Below, piece after piece: positions 49,691 to 58,803 of a DNA stretch of 64,000 nucleotides (the stretch's first letter is position 1; each line of letters starts with the position of its first letter). Position numbers and translations under genes: made by a program. The notes under the pieces were generated by a model that was not told where the DNA came from, ran no database searches, and worked only from the letters and a program-made list of their open reading frames with translations. Location: positions 1-64,000 of the forward strand of contig JARBTR010000011.1 in the NCBI GenBank assembly GCA_029240105.1, written 5' to 3'. The DNA is from Caryophanales bacterium (lineage in GTDB: Bacteria > Bacillota > Bacilli > JARBTR01).

Positions 49691-50779
49691 TTACTTTATA
49701 ATTTTTAAAGGTATTGGCGTGTCCTTGGTATGTACCAAAGTACCTTCCCATTCTTTTTTTGAATCGTACTCTTCACAAATCAACAATATACAATCCTCTA
49801 CCTTTGTTGGACCAAAACCTATTTCCAGTTTGCCACCTTCAGTCCACAAGCCTGTTTTCATCCCCTGTTTTCCTGCACTTGTTTGTAAATAGGCGTTTCG
49901 CCCATTTTCCCAATTAAATGGTTTTGGTGAATCTTCAGGCATGCTACCAAAAATTGTTGTTTCAAATGGTGTGAATACAATTTTGTTGAGATTATATTTT
50001 GTTCCTTTGTATTCAAAATGCGCTTTTATGTCAACTTCAGTTGTCAAATTTTTCACTGTTGATAGATCAGGAATCATAACACTGAAATTCCATTCTCCTT
50101 TTAAATAGATATCATTGTCACTTGTTTCTAAATTTTCTATACTAAGTGACAATTGTTTGCCTGCATATTTCTTAGTGTCCCAAATATCTATTATATAAAT
50201 AGCCTGATTTTTCTTTTCATCATAGTAGAAAGAGTTACCCATACCCCCTTCAATCTGTTTCCCATTTATTTCAATTTTCTTATTCTTTTCAGTCGGATAG
50301 AGATCTAAATTGACTCCCTTTAGATTAACAGCATCACTGTTTGCAGAAAGAAGCAAAACAGTTCTATTTCCATCTGAAACGATACCATCTAAGTTAATGG
50401 TCACATTTTGATTGGTTACGCTTTGGTTCACTATCTGTCCTAACCCTAACGAAAGCGCATTTCTAAGACCTTCTTCCTCTTCACGGGTATATTTTTGACT
50501 TAGGTCCTCTGAAGTTTGAGGAGTTTCCACAACTTTTGGAAATGCATTTCTAATATTCTGCATTAAGTTCGCACCTGCTGGTGTAAAAGATACTACGGAA
50601 ATTAACGCTATCACTAAAACCGCAACTCCAGCAATTGTTTGCCAATTCAATTTTCTTTTCGGTTTAACTGAATCTAAACTTGTTGTTAAAGCATTTTTTA
50701 CTACTTCATCCAGCTCATATACAGGAATTTCAATATCCTCGTATTCTTTTTTTAAGTCGGTTAATTTACTTACTTTCAT
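49691..50779 (-). CDS. Membrane anti-sigma factor with DUF4179/DUF5643-type extracellular part
   Basis: At 362 aa, a cytoplasmic segment (about 1-45) is followed by one membrane helix (TIAGVAVLVIALISVVSF) and a large extracellular beta-rich part. This topology and the pattern TPAGANLMQNIRNAF after the helix are typical of DUF4179 proteins encoded with ECF sigma factors. It overlaps the sigma gene by 14 bases. Signal sensed and proteolytic release are unknown. Confidence 0.82.
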   Translation of the reverse strand: MKVSKLTDLKKEYEDIEIPVYELDEVVKNALTTSLDSVKPKRKLNWQTIAGVAVLVIALISVVSFTPAGANLMQNIRNAFPKVVETPQTSEDLSQKYTREEEEGLRNALSLGLGQIVNQSVTNQNVTINLDGIVSDGNRTVLLLSANSDAVNLKGVNLDLYPTEKNKKIEINGKQIEGGMGNSFYYDEKKNQAIYIIDIWDTKKYAGKQLSLSIENLETSDNDIYLKGEWNFSVMIPDLSTVKNLTTEVDIKAHFEYKGTKYNLNKIVFTPFETTIFGSMPEDSPKPFNWENGRNAYLQTSAGKQGMKTGLWTEGGKLEIGFGPTKVEDCILLICEEYDSKKEWEGTLVHTKDTPIPLKIIK

Positions 50780-51260
50780 TTATAAAACCTCCCAACTTTT
50801 CTTCAGTCATTTCGATTTTCAATATAGAAAGCGCTTTGTATAATCTAGATTTAATCGTATTCACATTTTCCTCTAGCACATCTGCGATAGCTTCAATCTT
50901 CATGTCTTCAAAATATCTGAGTACGAGTACAATTCTGAATTTGTCAGGAAGGATCGCCATCAATTTTTCTAAATCAAAATCCTTATACTGATCCTCTCTA
51001 CCTTCTTCCCTAACTATCAATTCATCAGATAGATAAATGACTCTTTTATTCTTTCGTGTAAAATCAACTGCTGTATTCACTACGATTCGATAGAACCAGG
51101 TCTTAAATATTTGCTCATCATGTAACTTAGTTTTATTTTTTATTGCTTTAACTATTGACTCAGAAACGATATCAAGAGCGTCCTCTTTGTTTTGCACATA
51201 GGTATATGCAATACGATAGAATTTTTCTTTGTTTTGCCAGATATATTGTTCGAACTCCAA
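50766..51260 (-). CDS. ECF-family RNA polymerase sigma factor (SigV/SigM-like group)
   Basis: At 164 aa, region 2 (YRIAYTYVQNKEDALDIVSESI, TWFYRIVVNTAVDF) and region 4 (LPDKFRIVLVLRYFEDMKIEAIADVL) are complete. ATG at 51278 has no ribosome-binding site; TTG at 51260 lies seven bases after GGTGG, so I start there with moderate confidence. An ECF-like AAAC-17-CGTC promoter lies upstream, indicating self-activation. Confidence 0.88.
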   Translation of the reverse strand: MEFEQYIWQNKEKFYRIAYTYVQNKEDALDIVSESIVKAIKNKTKLHDEQIFKTWFYRIVVNTAVDFTRKNKRVIYLSDELIVREEGREDQYKDFDLEKLMAILPDKFRIVLVLRYFEDMKIEAIADVLEENVNTIKSRLYKALSILKIEMTEEKLGGFINESK

Positions 51261-51334
51261 TATGACACCACCATTCATAAATGTAGAGAGTCTTTGCTTC
51301 CCAACTAAGCTTCGCGAAAGCCTTATAAATTATA

Positions 51335-51362
51335 GACGCATGAGAAGTTCAAAAAGTTTATT
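51335..51362 (-). promoter_or_regulatory. Putative ECF-sigma-dependent promoter of the second sigma/anti-sigma operon
   Basis: On the minus strand AAAC (51356-51359, within TAAACTTTTT) and CGTC (51335-51338, within CGTCTATAA) are 17 bases apart, matching the SigW/SigM/SigV promoter style (AAC and CGTC). It is about 75 bases before the sigma gene. Confidence 0.6.
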
Positions 51363-51508
51363 TTAAAAGTTTTTACTTCATTAAAAATTTCATTATTACC
51401 TTGTGTACATTACAATTGCGAATTTTTGTATAATAAGCAAAGAGATATGAAACCCTCTTATTAATGATATTTACTTAATGGATATATTTTATGAAGGAGT
51501 AAGAAAAC

Positions 51509-51856
51509 ATGCAAGAAATTGATGTACAAATTGTACAGGAATATATTGATTCAAAGATGAATCAGGAATTATACATACACTTAGAAACAACAAATGGGGC
51601 TTATGCGAGCCATCACGAGAATAAATTTGGATCGGGCGCCTTTATACGAAATACGAAGATTGTATATTCAAACGGGAAAATTACACCTGACCATCCTCAT
51701 CGAGTAGGGCTCGAAATGGAGATTGGATGGATTTATGCAGAAGGTTTGACACATTATCAAATTGATGATCAGGGTCGGCTTTTAATGTGTGGAATTGATT
51801 ATGATGGAAAATTAGCAGTTGCTCTTCAATTGAGCGATACGCCATTTTCTAAATAA
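51509..51856 (+). CDS. yojF: YojF family protein
   Basis: At 115 aa, the sequence (YIHLETTNGAYASHHENK, GSGAFIRNTKIVYSNG, GLEMEIGWIYAEGLTHY) is that of the YojF family, of unknown biochemical role, which is regularly encoded directly before bshB2. A GAAGGAGT site precedes the ATG. The 16-base spacing to bshB2 indicates an operon. Confidence 0.88.
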   Translation: MQEIDVQIVQEYIDSKMNQELYIHLETTNGAYASHHENKFGSGAFIRNTKIVYSNGKITPDHPHRVGLEMEIGWIYAEGLTHYQIDDQGRLLMCGIDYDGKLAVALQLSDTPFSK

Positions 51857-51872
51857 GGGGGCCAAATACAAT

Positions 51873-52538
51873 ATGGAAAAAGAACGAGCTGTTTTAATTA
51901 TATTTCCACATCCTGATGATGAAGCTTTTGGCACTTCAGGTTCAATTATAGATTTTGTTTCACAAGGTGTTCCTGTTACCTATCTTTGCATGACACTAGG
52001 GGAAATGGGAAGAAACTTGGGTAGCCCATTTTTTGCAACCAGAGAAACCTTACCACTTTATAGAAAAAAGGAACTCGATGCTGCGGGTGAAGTACTCGGA
52101 TGTAAAATGATTGCGATGGGATTACGTGATAAAACAATTGAATTTCTTGATTACGACAAAATATCAGCTCAAGTTTTAGACATTATTGATGCTGTTAATC
52201 CTTCACTAATTATTTCACACTATCCTCAGTATGCTGTACATCCTGACCATAATGCTTGTGGAGAAATCGTTGTTAAAACCTTAAAAGAAATGCCTTCTGA
52301 AAAGCGTCCTAAATTATGGTTATCCGCATTTTCTAAGGGATGTGAGGATGAAATCGGGCAACCTGATATAGTACGTGACATCAAAAAACATGCTATGAAG
52401 AAATTAGAAGCATTGCGTGCACATCGCTCTCAAACTGAAGCAATGTCCAAAGGATGGGAGAAGTTAATAGAAAAAAACGATCCTTCGTTAAAGAATCGCT
52501 TTTTGACAGAACGTTTTTGGACATACAAATTTGGATAA
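51873..52538 (+). CDS. bshB2: Bacillithiol biosynthesis deacetylase BshB2
   Basis: At 221 aa this is a PIG-L/LmbE zinc deacetylase with the metal motif FPHPDDEAFGTSG and a later His in YAVHPDHNACGE. BshB2 deacetylates GlcNAc-malate in bacillithiol synthesis and may act on bacillithiol conjugates. AAGGGGGCC precedes the ATG. Bacillithiol is characteristic of Bacillales, supporting the taxonomic placement. Confidence 0.92.
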   Translation: MEKERAVLIIFPHPDDEAFGTSGSIIDFVSQGVPVTYLCMTLGEMGRNLGSPFFATRETLPLYRKKELDAAGEVLGCKMIAMGLRDKTIEFLDYDKISAQVLDIIDAVNPSLIISHYPQYAVHPDHNACGEIVVKTLKEMPSEKRPKLWLSAFSKGCEDEIGQPDIVRDIKKHAMKKLEALRAHRSQTEAMSKGWEKLIEKNDPSLKNRFLTERFWTYKFG

Positions 52539-52539
52539 A

Positions 52540-53283
52540 TTATATTATTTTTTTATGGCTTCTCTTACTTTGAGGAGCCATATTTCTATCATATAATAAA
52601 AGCCATACTTTTAGTTGCAAGTAGAAGTATCCTGACATTATGACAACTACACCAATGATTTTAAGTGGTGGTTCCCATAAAAAATGAAGTATATTAGGTC
52701 CAATTTCAGGTCTCATTATAAACCAATAATTCCCCTCAGTTATTAGATCGATGATTGTTACAAAAGGTAATAGTAATAAAAGTGATATCAACATTCTTCT
52801 ATAGGATCGAAACGAGGGTAGAAAGGAATGAACCGCCATCATATAAATCGGTACAAGCGTTACAATGATATGCTTTTCGTAAAAATTAATAAAAGTGATA
52901 TGTGGAAAATCGTATTTAATATCTGCATGTAATAAGGCTAGAAATGCTCCTCCAATCCCCGTAAAAAAAAGAATATCAAATGTAAATTTAGATTTTCGAA
53001 TCAAAGTCCATACAGACAAAAATGCTGATACCGAACATAGAGACAAGGGTAGCGAAGCTCCCCAATTATAGTTACCGTTATATAAATTCCAAACTTGCTC
53101 AGATATTAATCCCATTAATAAAGCTACGGCAGCAGTGTATCTTAACCATTTCTCATAACGAAACTGTTTAAAAAATTCTTTTTTAGAAATGATAAAAGAA
53201 ATTAAAATGACTGTTACCGAAATCATGAGCCAATAATTGAAACCAAAATTTTGATAATTTCCTTCTAATTCCTTAATAAACAA
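52540..53283 (-). CDS. ywaF: YwaF family (TIGR02206) integral membrane protein
   Basis: At 247 aa with about seven membrane helices, the family features are recognisable: SLPLSLCSVSAFLSV, ALLHADIKYDFPHITFINFY, HIIVTLVPIYM and ITEGNYWFIMRPEI. Function unknown. The frame is open 40 codons upstream through the promoter region of the ABC operon, so I start at TTG, nine bases after GGAGAG; this start is uncertain. Confidence 0.8.
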   Translation of the reverse strand: MFIKELEGNYQNFGFNYWLMISVTVILISFIISKKEFFKQFRYEKWLRYTAAVALLMGLISEQVWNLYNGNYNWGASLPLSLCSVSAFLSVWTLIRKSKFTFDILFFTGIGGAFLALLHADIKYDFPHITFINFYEKHIIVTLVPIYMMAVHSFLPSFRSYRRMLISLLLLLPFVTIIDLITEGNYWFIMRPEIGPNILHFLWEPPLKIIGVVVIMSGYFYLQLKVWLLLYDRNMAPQSKRSHKKII

Positions 53284-53345
53284 GAGCCGACTCTCCTTCA
53301 CGTTATTCCTTGTTAAAATAAAATACTTTTCTATTATCATTTCCC

Positions 53346-53373
53346 TTGCAATTTTAAAAATACTCACTACAAT
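53346..53373 (+). promoter_or_regulatory. Promoter of the ABC exporter-TetR operon
   Basis: TTGCAA (53346-53351) and TACAAT (53368-53373) are 16 bases apart. The -10 box lies inside the operator palindrome, so a bound repressor would exclude polymerase. Confidence 0.65.
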
Positions 53374-53393
53374 AGTAAGTGAGTAATCACTCA
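53362..53393. promoter_or_regulatory. Probable TetR-family operator
   Basis: Two overlapping inverted repeats are visible: ACTCACT (53362-53368) with AGTGAGT (53378-53384), and the 14-base near-palindrome TGAGTAATCACTCA (53380-53393, 12 of 14 symmetric). They overlap the promoter of the operon whose last gene is a TetR regulator; autoregulation is inferred. Confidence 0.7.
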
Positions 53394-53433
53394 TTTTTAG
53401 CAATAGATAACTATATTAAGGAGTGTATTTAAA

Positions 53434-54153
53434 ATGAATCTCTCTTATGTATCCATCCGAAATATAACTAAGTCATTTGGTGCACAAAAAGTACTAGATG
53501 GAATCAACCTCGATGTTCGACAAGGTGAAATATATGGCTTACTTGGCCCATCAGGCGCTGGAAAAACAACATTGGTAAAAATGTTGACTAATTTAGAAAA
53601 ACAGGATTCTGGTGATATAACCTTTGAAGGAATTAATCTCCCATCATCCAAAGTTATACATAAAATTGGTTATATGTCACAATCTGATGCACTTTATCAA
53701 GAGCTAACAGCGGGGGAGAATCTTGATTTTTTTGCTGCATTATTCGGTATTCCTGCTGCAAAACGTGTTATTCGAATTCATGAAGTAGCTAAGGTTGTTA
53801 ACCTACAAGATCACTTGAAGAAATCCATCCAAAACTATTCCGGTGGGATGAGACGACGTCTATCTTTAGCCGCTTCACTTTTACATGAACCAGATTTACT
53901 TATACTAGATGAACCCACTGTAGGAATCGATCCTGTATTACGTCAACAAATCTGGACACAGTTTAACATTTTAAAAAATCAAGGAAAAACCATCATAGTC
54001 ACAACCCATGTTATGGATGAAGCCGAAAAATGCGATCGTGTTGGACTTTTAAGAGACGGAAAAATAATTGCAGAAGGGTCACCAGAAGAAATCATCAAAG
54101 AAGCTGGGGTTTCTCGTCTTGAAGATGCTTTCTTAGTGTTGGGGGGTAAATAA
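53434..54153 (+). CDS. ABC transporter ATP-binding protein (drug-export type)
   Basis: At 239 aa, Walker A GPSGAGKTTLVKML, signature NYSGGMRRRLSLAAS, Walker B LLILDEPTVGIDP and the switch His in TTHVMDEAEKC are all intact. It powers the ABC-2 permease encoded two bases downstream. Similar ATPase-permease pairs export drugs or peptides; the substrate is unknown. AAGGAGTG precedes the ATG. Confidence 0.93.
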   Translation: MNLSYVSIRNITKSFGAQKVLDGINLDVRQGEIYGLLGPSGAGKTTLVKMLTNLEKQDSGDITFEGINLPSSKVIHKIGYMSQSDALYQELTAGENLDFFAALFGIPAAKRVIRIHEVAKVVNLQDHLKKSIQNYSGGMRRRLSLAASLLHEPDLLILDEPTVGIDPVLRQQIWTQFNILKNQGKTIIVTTHVMDEAEKCDRVGLLRDGKIIAEGSPEEIIKEAGVSRLEDAFLVLGGK

Positions 54154-54154
54154 T

Positions 54155-55183
54155 ATGCGAGTACGCGCTTTAGCAAAAAGGATTATCCAACAGTTTATAC
54201 ACGATAAACGATCTATGGCTCTTATGTTTGTTGCACCCATTTTGATTCTTACACTCCTTTCATTAGTTTTTAATTCGGATCCGCTTGAGCCAAAAATAGG
54301 TTTAGTAAAAATGCCTGATCCTGTAGTGCAAATGTTACAAAAAGATAAAGCTGATATTTCTAAATTCAATAGTGATAACACAGCAAAATTAGCTTTAGAA
54401 GAAGGCACTATTCATGCATACCTTTCTTTTGATAATGGATCAGTGGTTGTTCATCTAGAAGGAAGCGATCCTACCGTAACACAAGCTGTCATGTCTTGGA
54501 TTCAAGAATCTGTAAAGAATAGGATTCAGAGTGCAATTGGTATAAATATCAAAACAGAATTCCAACATGGATCAAAAAGTATGAACTCCTTTGATTCATT
54601 TGGCCCCGTTCTAGTTGGGTTTTTCGCTTTTTTCTTTGTATTCTTACTTGCTGGGGTTTCTTTTTTACGTGAGAGAACGGGTGGAACATTAGAAAGATTG
54701 ATTTGTAGCCCCATGAAATTATGGGAGATCGTTGTTGGATATGTTATTGGATTTGGTTTATTTACATTGATTCAAGCTGCAATTATATCTACTTTTAGTG
54801 TTTACGTTCTAGATTTAATGATGGAAGGGTCATTCTTCTATGTTTTATTAACAACTGTTCTACTTTCTTTTACAGCCTTAACGCTTGGAATATTACTATC
54901 AGCTTTTGCAAATAACGAATTACAAATGATTCAATTCATCCCAATTGTAATAGTTCCTAGTGTGTTTTTCTCTGGAATCTTTAATCTTGAAACAATGTCA
55001 TCGTATATTAGTTGGATAGGAGCTGTAACACCTTTGTTCTATGCAGCTAAAGCAATGCGAGATGTGATGATTCGAGGACTTGGATTAGGTGAAATCAGCA
55101 ACAATTTGCTTGTCCTAGTTGGTTTCTCATTAATTTTCATGACTTTAAATATTTTTGCTTTAAGAAAGTATCGTAAGGGATAA
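54155..55183 (+). CDS. ABC-2 type exporter permease
   Basis: At 342 aa, one N-terminal helix (LMFVAPILILTLLSLVF), an extracellular domain of about 140 residues (30-170), and five C-terminal helices with the ABC-2 motif FLRERTGGTLERLICSP between the second and third. This is the DrrB/YhaP-like arrangement. It is followed by a TetR-family gene after five bases. Confidence 0.9.
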   Translation: MRVRALAKRIIQQFIHDKRSMALMFVAPILILTLLSLVFNSDPLEPKIGLVKMPDPVVQMLQKDKADISKFNSDNTAKLALEEGTIHAYLSFDNGSVVVHLEGSDPTVTQAVMSWIQESVKNRIQSAIGINIKTEFQHGSKSMNSFDSFGPVLVGFFAFFFVFLLAGVSFLRERTGGTLERLICSPMKLWEIVVGYVIGFGLFTLIQAAIISTFSVYVLDLMMEGSFFYVLLTTVLLSFTALTLGILLSAFANNELQMIQFIPIVIVPSVFFSGIFNLETMSSYISWIGAVTPLFYAAKAMRDVMIRGLGLGEISNNLLVLVGFSLIFMTLNIFALRKYRKG

Positions 55184-55188
55184 TTAAT

Positions 55189-55815
55189 ATGGAAAATAAA
55201 GAAGTTGGTCAAGAACAATTGACCGAGAAACAGCAGCGTATTGTTGATGCAGCAATTGAAATTTTTGCAGCTAAGGGTTATTCAGGTGCTTCTACGAGCG
55301 AAATTGCAAAAAAAGCAGGCGTTGCTGAAGGTACCATATTTCGGCGTTATAAAACAAAAAAAGAACTACTAATGAGCATCGTTGGCCCCATGATTAGTAA
55401 GGTTATAGCACCAATTATTGTCAAGGATTTTGATAAGGTAATTACAGCCGATTATAAGGATTTCGAATCTTTCTTAAGAGCTATTTTTTCGAATCGATTA
55501 AAGCTTGTAGAAAAAAACCAAATTTTAATAAAAATTGCTATTCAAGAAATTCCTTTTCATCCTGAGCTAAAAGAAAAACTTTTTGAGGTAGTTGGTAAAG
55601 AAGTATTTAAAAGTATTTGCCAAAGAATAGAGGATTTTCAGTTAAAAGGTGAAATTGTTAAAATTCATCCTAAATTGGTTGTTCAACTTATTTTTTCTAG
55701 TTTATTTGGATATGTTGCTTCAAACTTTATTCTTTTTCCAGAACGGAGCGTTCATCAAGATAACGAGCTTGAACATACAATTCAGTTTATTTTAAAGGGG
55801 CTACGCCAATATTAG
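55189..55815 (+). CDS. TetR/AcrR family transcription regulator
   Basis: At 208 aa, an N-terminal TetR helix-turn-helix (QRIVDAAIEIFAAKGYSGAS, TSEIAKKAGVAEGTIFRRYK) is followed by a helical ligand-binding domain. It is the last gene of the exporter operon and very probably represses it through the palindromes at 53362-53393; ligand unknown, perhaps the exported compound. Confidence 0.92.
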   Translation: MENKEVGQEQLTEKQQRIVDAAIEIFAAKGYSGASTSEIAKKAGVAEGTIFRRYKTKKELLMSIVGPMISKVIAPIIVKDFDKVITADYKDFESFLRAIFSNRLKLVEKNQILIKIAIQEIPFHPELKEKLFEVVGKEVFKSICQRIEDFQLKGEIVKIHPKLVVQLIFSSLFGYVASNFILFPERSVHQDNELEHTIQFILKGLRQY

Positions 55816-55817
55816 AA

Positions 55818-55854
55818 AAAGATGACTCGGATTTATTTCCGAATCATCTTTTTA
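55818..55854 (+). terminator. Terminator after the exporter operon
   Basis: AAAGATGACTCGGA and TCCGAATCATCTTT pair with one mismatch, followed by TTAATTT, three bases after the TetR stop codon. Confidence 0.88.
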
Positions 55855-55931
55855 ATTTCAATCATATTTTCTTTGCTAAGTCTTCTTAATATAAAAATAT
55901 ATAATTTCAAGCCATTAAAAATATATTTTTA

Positions 55932-57470
55932 TCATACTTGCAACTCTAATTTTTTTACTAACTTCTTGGCTTTTTTAAATGTATACATAGCATCATCTGC
56001 CTCTTCAATTAGATCCTTAACATCACGGTAAGTCCTATTATTACTCACACTAATGCCATAACTTATTGAAAATTCATAAGGTTTTTTACTGGAATTACCG
56101 AACCTTTGAAGTTTTATTTCAATTTCTTCTAGTACTCTTCTAGATTCATCAACATCTATATCAGTACCCATTAATAAAATTTCGTCCCCACCATAACGCA
56201 TACATTTAAACTTGTTATCAACACTTTCTAAAACTGTTCTGGCAACTGTATTAATATAAAAATCTCCTTCTAGATGGCCAAAAGTGTCATTCACACTTTT
56301 CAATCCGTCAATATCTATAAAACCAATAGTTAGAGCACGGTTAGAACTTGTTAATTTGTTAAATAAGTATTCAGCATGTTCAATCCCTGAGCGGCGATTT
56401 AACATTTGTGTCACGCTATCAATTGTAGCAGCATGCTTGATAACTGTAATGTCTGAAATAACAATGAAATATTGATATCGATTCTCAACTTTTACTTTTT
56501 TAGCAGATATAAGTATCGTCTTTTTATCAGAAAGTTTCATTTCTAAATTGGAAAAACCTCCATTCTGAACGATTTCATTCAGAAGTTTTACATTCATATT
56601 TTCATTTTCTTCATATCCCTTAAATAAGTCATTAAATTCCGTTTCTGTATCTAAATTAATGTTTAACCACTCTCTAAGTAATTTTACTGCAACATTATTA
56701 TATTTAGTTACTTTTAAAGTAATTGCATCAAAGACCAGGGTTACTGTTGGAACAGTATCAAATAACATAGATAAATATTGTTCATTACGTTCAATTTCAT
56801 TATATGCTGCTGTAATTGTTTTCTGAGTTGGTTTAAATACTAGTCTCCACTCTATTATTAAAACCAAAAGGGCGGCCAATAATATTGCTATTTCTAAAAT
56901 TCTTAGGTTCCTCTGTTTTTCTTCAGCCTCTTTCTCATACTGTGAAACTATTTTATCTGTTTGTTCTAAGAATATGTTTTCATTTTCCTGTATTATTTCT
57001 ACTGAAGTAGAAATCGAATTTCTGTTATAAGGGGAACTTTTAACAAACCATTCTATTTGGGATACAGCTTTTAAGATATTCTGATACGAATGATCAACAT
57101 TGCGATACATGACTTTTAGAGTCTCACTATTGTTTGCTGGCAAATTTAAAGATTCACTTCCATATATCAATCCTTCTTGCTGTATTTTCAGGAGATTCTT
57201 TGCTGAAATAAGTTCATCGAAGTTCTCTTTTACTTCAACATTGGTCTTAGACGTATAAATATTTGAAGCTGTTTTGGCTATTTTTTGGCATAACATCCTT
57301 TGACGTCCAGATATATTTATTCTATTTGCATCTGTTTCCATTCGGAGGATATTAAACTGTATAAGTAATTGACTGATTATTAATAAAACCGCTGTCGAAA
57401 GGAGCGCCTGTTTATATCGTTTAGTTGTTATTCGAAAATAGTTACTCATATCTTGATTGCCCCTATTCAT
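55932..57470 (-). CDS. Membrane diguanylate cyclase with PilJ/NarX-like sensor and PAS-like domain
   Basis: At 512 aa, two membrane helices (about 23-43 and 190-212) flank an extracellular four-helix sensor with the PilJ/NarX-type motif INISGRQRMLCQKIAK. A PAS-like region (about 240-350) precedes a C-terminal GGDEF domain with active site RYGGDEILL and upstream DIDGLKSVNDTFGHLEGD. The substrate Asp and metal residues are present, so c-di-GMP synthesis from GTP is expected. Start MNRGNQD follows GGGGGAGATTAC. Confidence 0.9.
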   Translation of the reverse strand: MNRGNQDMSNYFRITTKRYKQALLSTAVLLIISQLLIQFNILRMETDANRINISGRQRMLCQKIAKTASNIYTSKTNVEVKENFDELISAKNLLKIQQEGLIYGSESLNLPANNSETLKVMYRNVDHSYQNILKAVSQIEWFVKSSPYNRNSISTSVEIIQENENIFLEQTDKIVSQYEKEAEEKQRNLRILEIAILLAALLVLIIEWRLVFKPTQKTITAAYNEIERNEQYLSMLFDTVPTVTLVFDAITLKVTKYNNVAVKLLREWLNINLDTETEFNDLFKGYEENENMNVKLLNEIVQNGGFSNLEMKLSDKKTILISAKKVKVENRYQYFIVISDITVIKHAATIDSVTQMLNRRSGIEHAEYLFNKLTSSNRALTIGFIDIDGLKSVNDTFGHLEGDFYINTVARTVLESVDNKFKCMRYGGDEILLMGTDIDVDESRRVLEEIEIKLQRFGNSSKKPYEFSISYGISVSNNRTYRDVKDLIEEADDAMYTFKKAKKLVKKLELQV

Positions 57471-57566
57471 GTAATCTCCCCCAACAACCCAAACTAACAA
57501 TAAATAAAGACCTTGTAAAATTAAAAAGGTGCATAAAAATGATTACAAAATTATTTTACTTTTTTA

Positions 57567-57603
57567 GACAATTAAAAAGGACACTACCTTTTAGTATCCT
57601 TTT
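57567..57603 (-). terminator. Terminator after the HAD hydrolase gene
   Basis: AAAAGGATACTA and TAGTGTCCTTTT pair with one mismatch, followed by TTAATTG on the minus strand, about 100 bases after the hydrolase stop codon. Confidence 0.75.
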
Positions 57604-57699
57604 ACAATTATAGTTAATTTTGAAAAACTTCAAAACTATTTGCCTGCTCCATCATTTCGTTGATTATATTCATTTATACACATCTTGCATATTACATTT

Positions 57700-58578
57700 T
57701 CACATTCTATTTTCTAACATAAATTTTCGAATTGCGTTTGACCAACCACCTTCATTATTAGTACCTGTTACAAAGTCACATTTCTCTTTTATCATTTGAT
57801 GTGCATTTCCCATAGCAATCGAAATACCCGCTGCTTCAAGCATGGGTAGATCGTTTAGGTAATCCCCAATAGCCATGGTTTGATTTCGTTTACAACCCAA
57901 AAGTTTTGCATACGTTAGTAGTGCATTACCTTTACTCGCTGTAAGTGTGTTTATTTCTATATTATTTGACCAAGAGGTTGTTACGGCTAAATTAAATTCA
58001 TCTTCAATAATATTCTTCACTTTTTCAATTGTGGAATCACTTGAATGCACTCCAAATATTTTGTAATATTCAATATCCCCACGACAAAGAATCTCTTCAT
58101 AATCATCCACTAAAAACAATGCTCCACGATTAATTCTTTCATTTAAAAATGCAATTAATCCTTCCATCGTTCTGTTTGGATGCGTTTCCAACATAACCTT
58201 TAGCATTTCATTAGCATGTTTGGGATTTCTGAAATCCTTAATAAAATTTCCTTTGCTGGTGTAGATTTCCTGATAGAAACCATTACAATCTAACGCATAA
58301 ATAGCTTTTCGTACATCTTCTGTTGACAAACAGTCTTTTGCAATTTCCTTGCCAATTTCGTCTAAAATGACAGCTCCGTTTGCACAGATTATCGGAAGAG
58401 GCAACCCTATTTCTTCTAATAGACTATGTACTTCAAGTGGCGGTCTTCCAGTTGCTATAACCACATGTTTTCCGACACTTTTAACTTCTTTAATTACTTC
58501 AAGATTTTCTTTTGGTAATTCATGATTTGAATCTAATAAAGTTCCATCGACATCTGTTGCTACAATTTGGATATCCAT
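57700..58578 (-). CDS. Cof-type HAD-IIB phosphatase
   Basis: At 292 aa, HAD motif I VATDVDGTLLDSNH, motif II IATGRPP, Lys of motif III in ASKGNALL and motif IV GDYLNDLPMLEAAG are intact, with a IIB-type cap between II and III. Relatives dephosphorylate sugar phosphates and flavin or pyridoxal phosphate; substrate here unknown. Confidence 0.92.
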   Translation of the reverse strand: MDIQIVATDVDGTLLDSNHELPKENLEVIKEVKSVGKHVVIATGRPPLEVHSLLEEIGLPLPIICANGAVILDEIGKEIAKDCLSTEDVRKAIYALDCNGFYQEIYTSKGNFIKDFRNPKHANEMLKVMLETHPNRTMEGLIAFLNERINRGALFLVDDYEEILCRGDIEYYKIFGVHSSDSTIEKVKNIIEDEFNLAVTTSWSNNIEINTLTASKGNALLTYAKLLGCKRNQTMAIGDYLNDLPMLEAAGISIAMGNAHQMIKEKCDFVTGTNNEGGWSNAIRKFMLENRM

Positions 58579-58668
58579 TGTAAATTACCTCTTTTAGCTA
58601 ATTTCTACAATTTATTATTCTTACAATTGTTTCAATCTATATTCAATACTATACTTTTATTTGTAGTA

Positions 58669-58711
58669 AATTAAAAATAAAAAGGCCGCATTCAATGAAT
58701 GCAACCTTTTT
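58669..58711 (-). terminator. Terminator after the csp remnant
   Basis: AAAAAGG and GCATTCA arms pair with TGAATGC and CCTTTTT around a two-base mismatch, followed by ATTTTTAATT on the minus strand. Confidence 0.8.
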
Positions 58712-58728
58712 GTGGTTTTTAATTAAAA

Positions 58729-58803
58729 TTATAATTTAATTACGTTTGCAGCTTGTGGTCCACGATCGCCTTGAGTGATCTCGAACTCAACTTCTTGACC
58801 TTC
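58729..58803 (-). pseudogene. C-terminal remnant of a CspA-family cold-shock protein gene
   Basis: The minus strand encodes [20 protein letters not shown] and VIKL then stop, the exact C-terminus of Firmicute cold-shock proteins. Upstream the frame becomes unrelated (NTVNVLVC) and the first about 42 residues with the RNP motifs are missing. The csp terminator is retained. This is a truncated gene. Confidence 0.85.
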
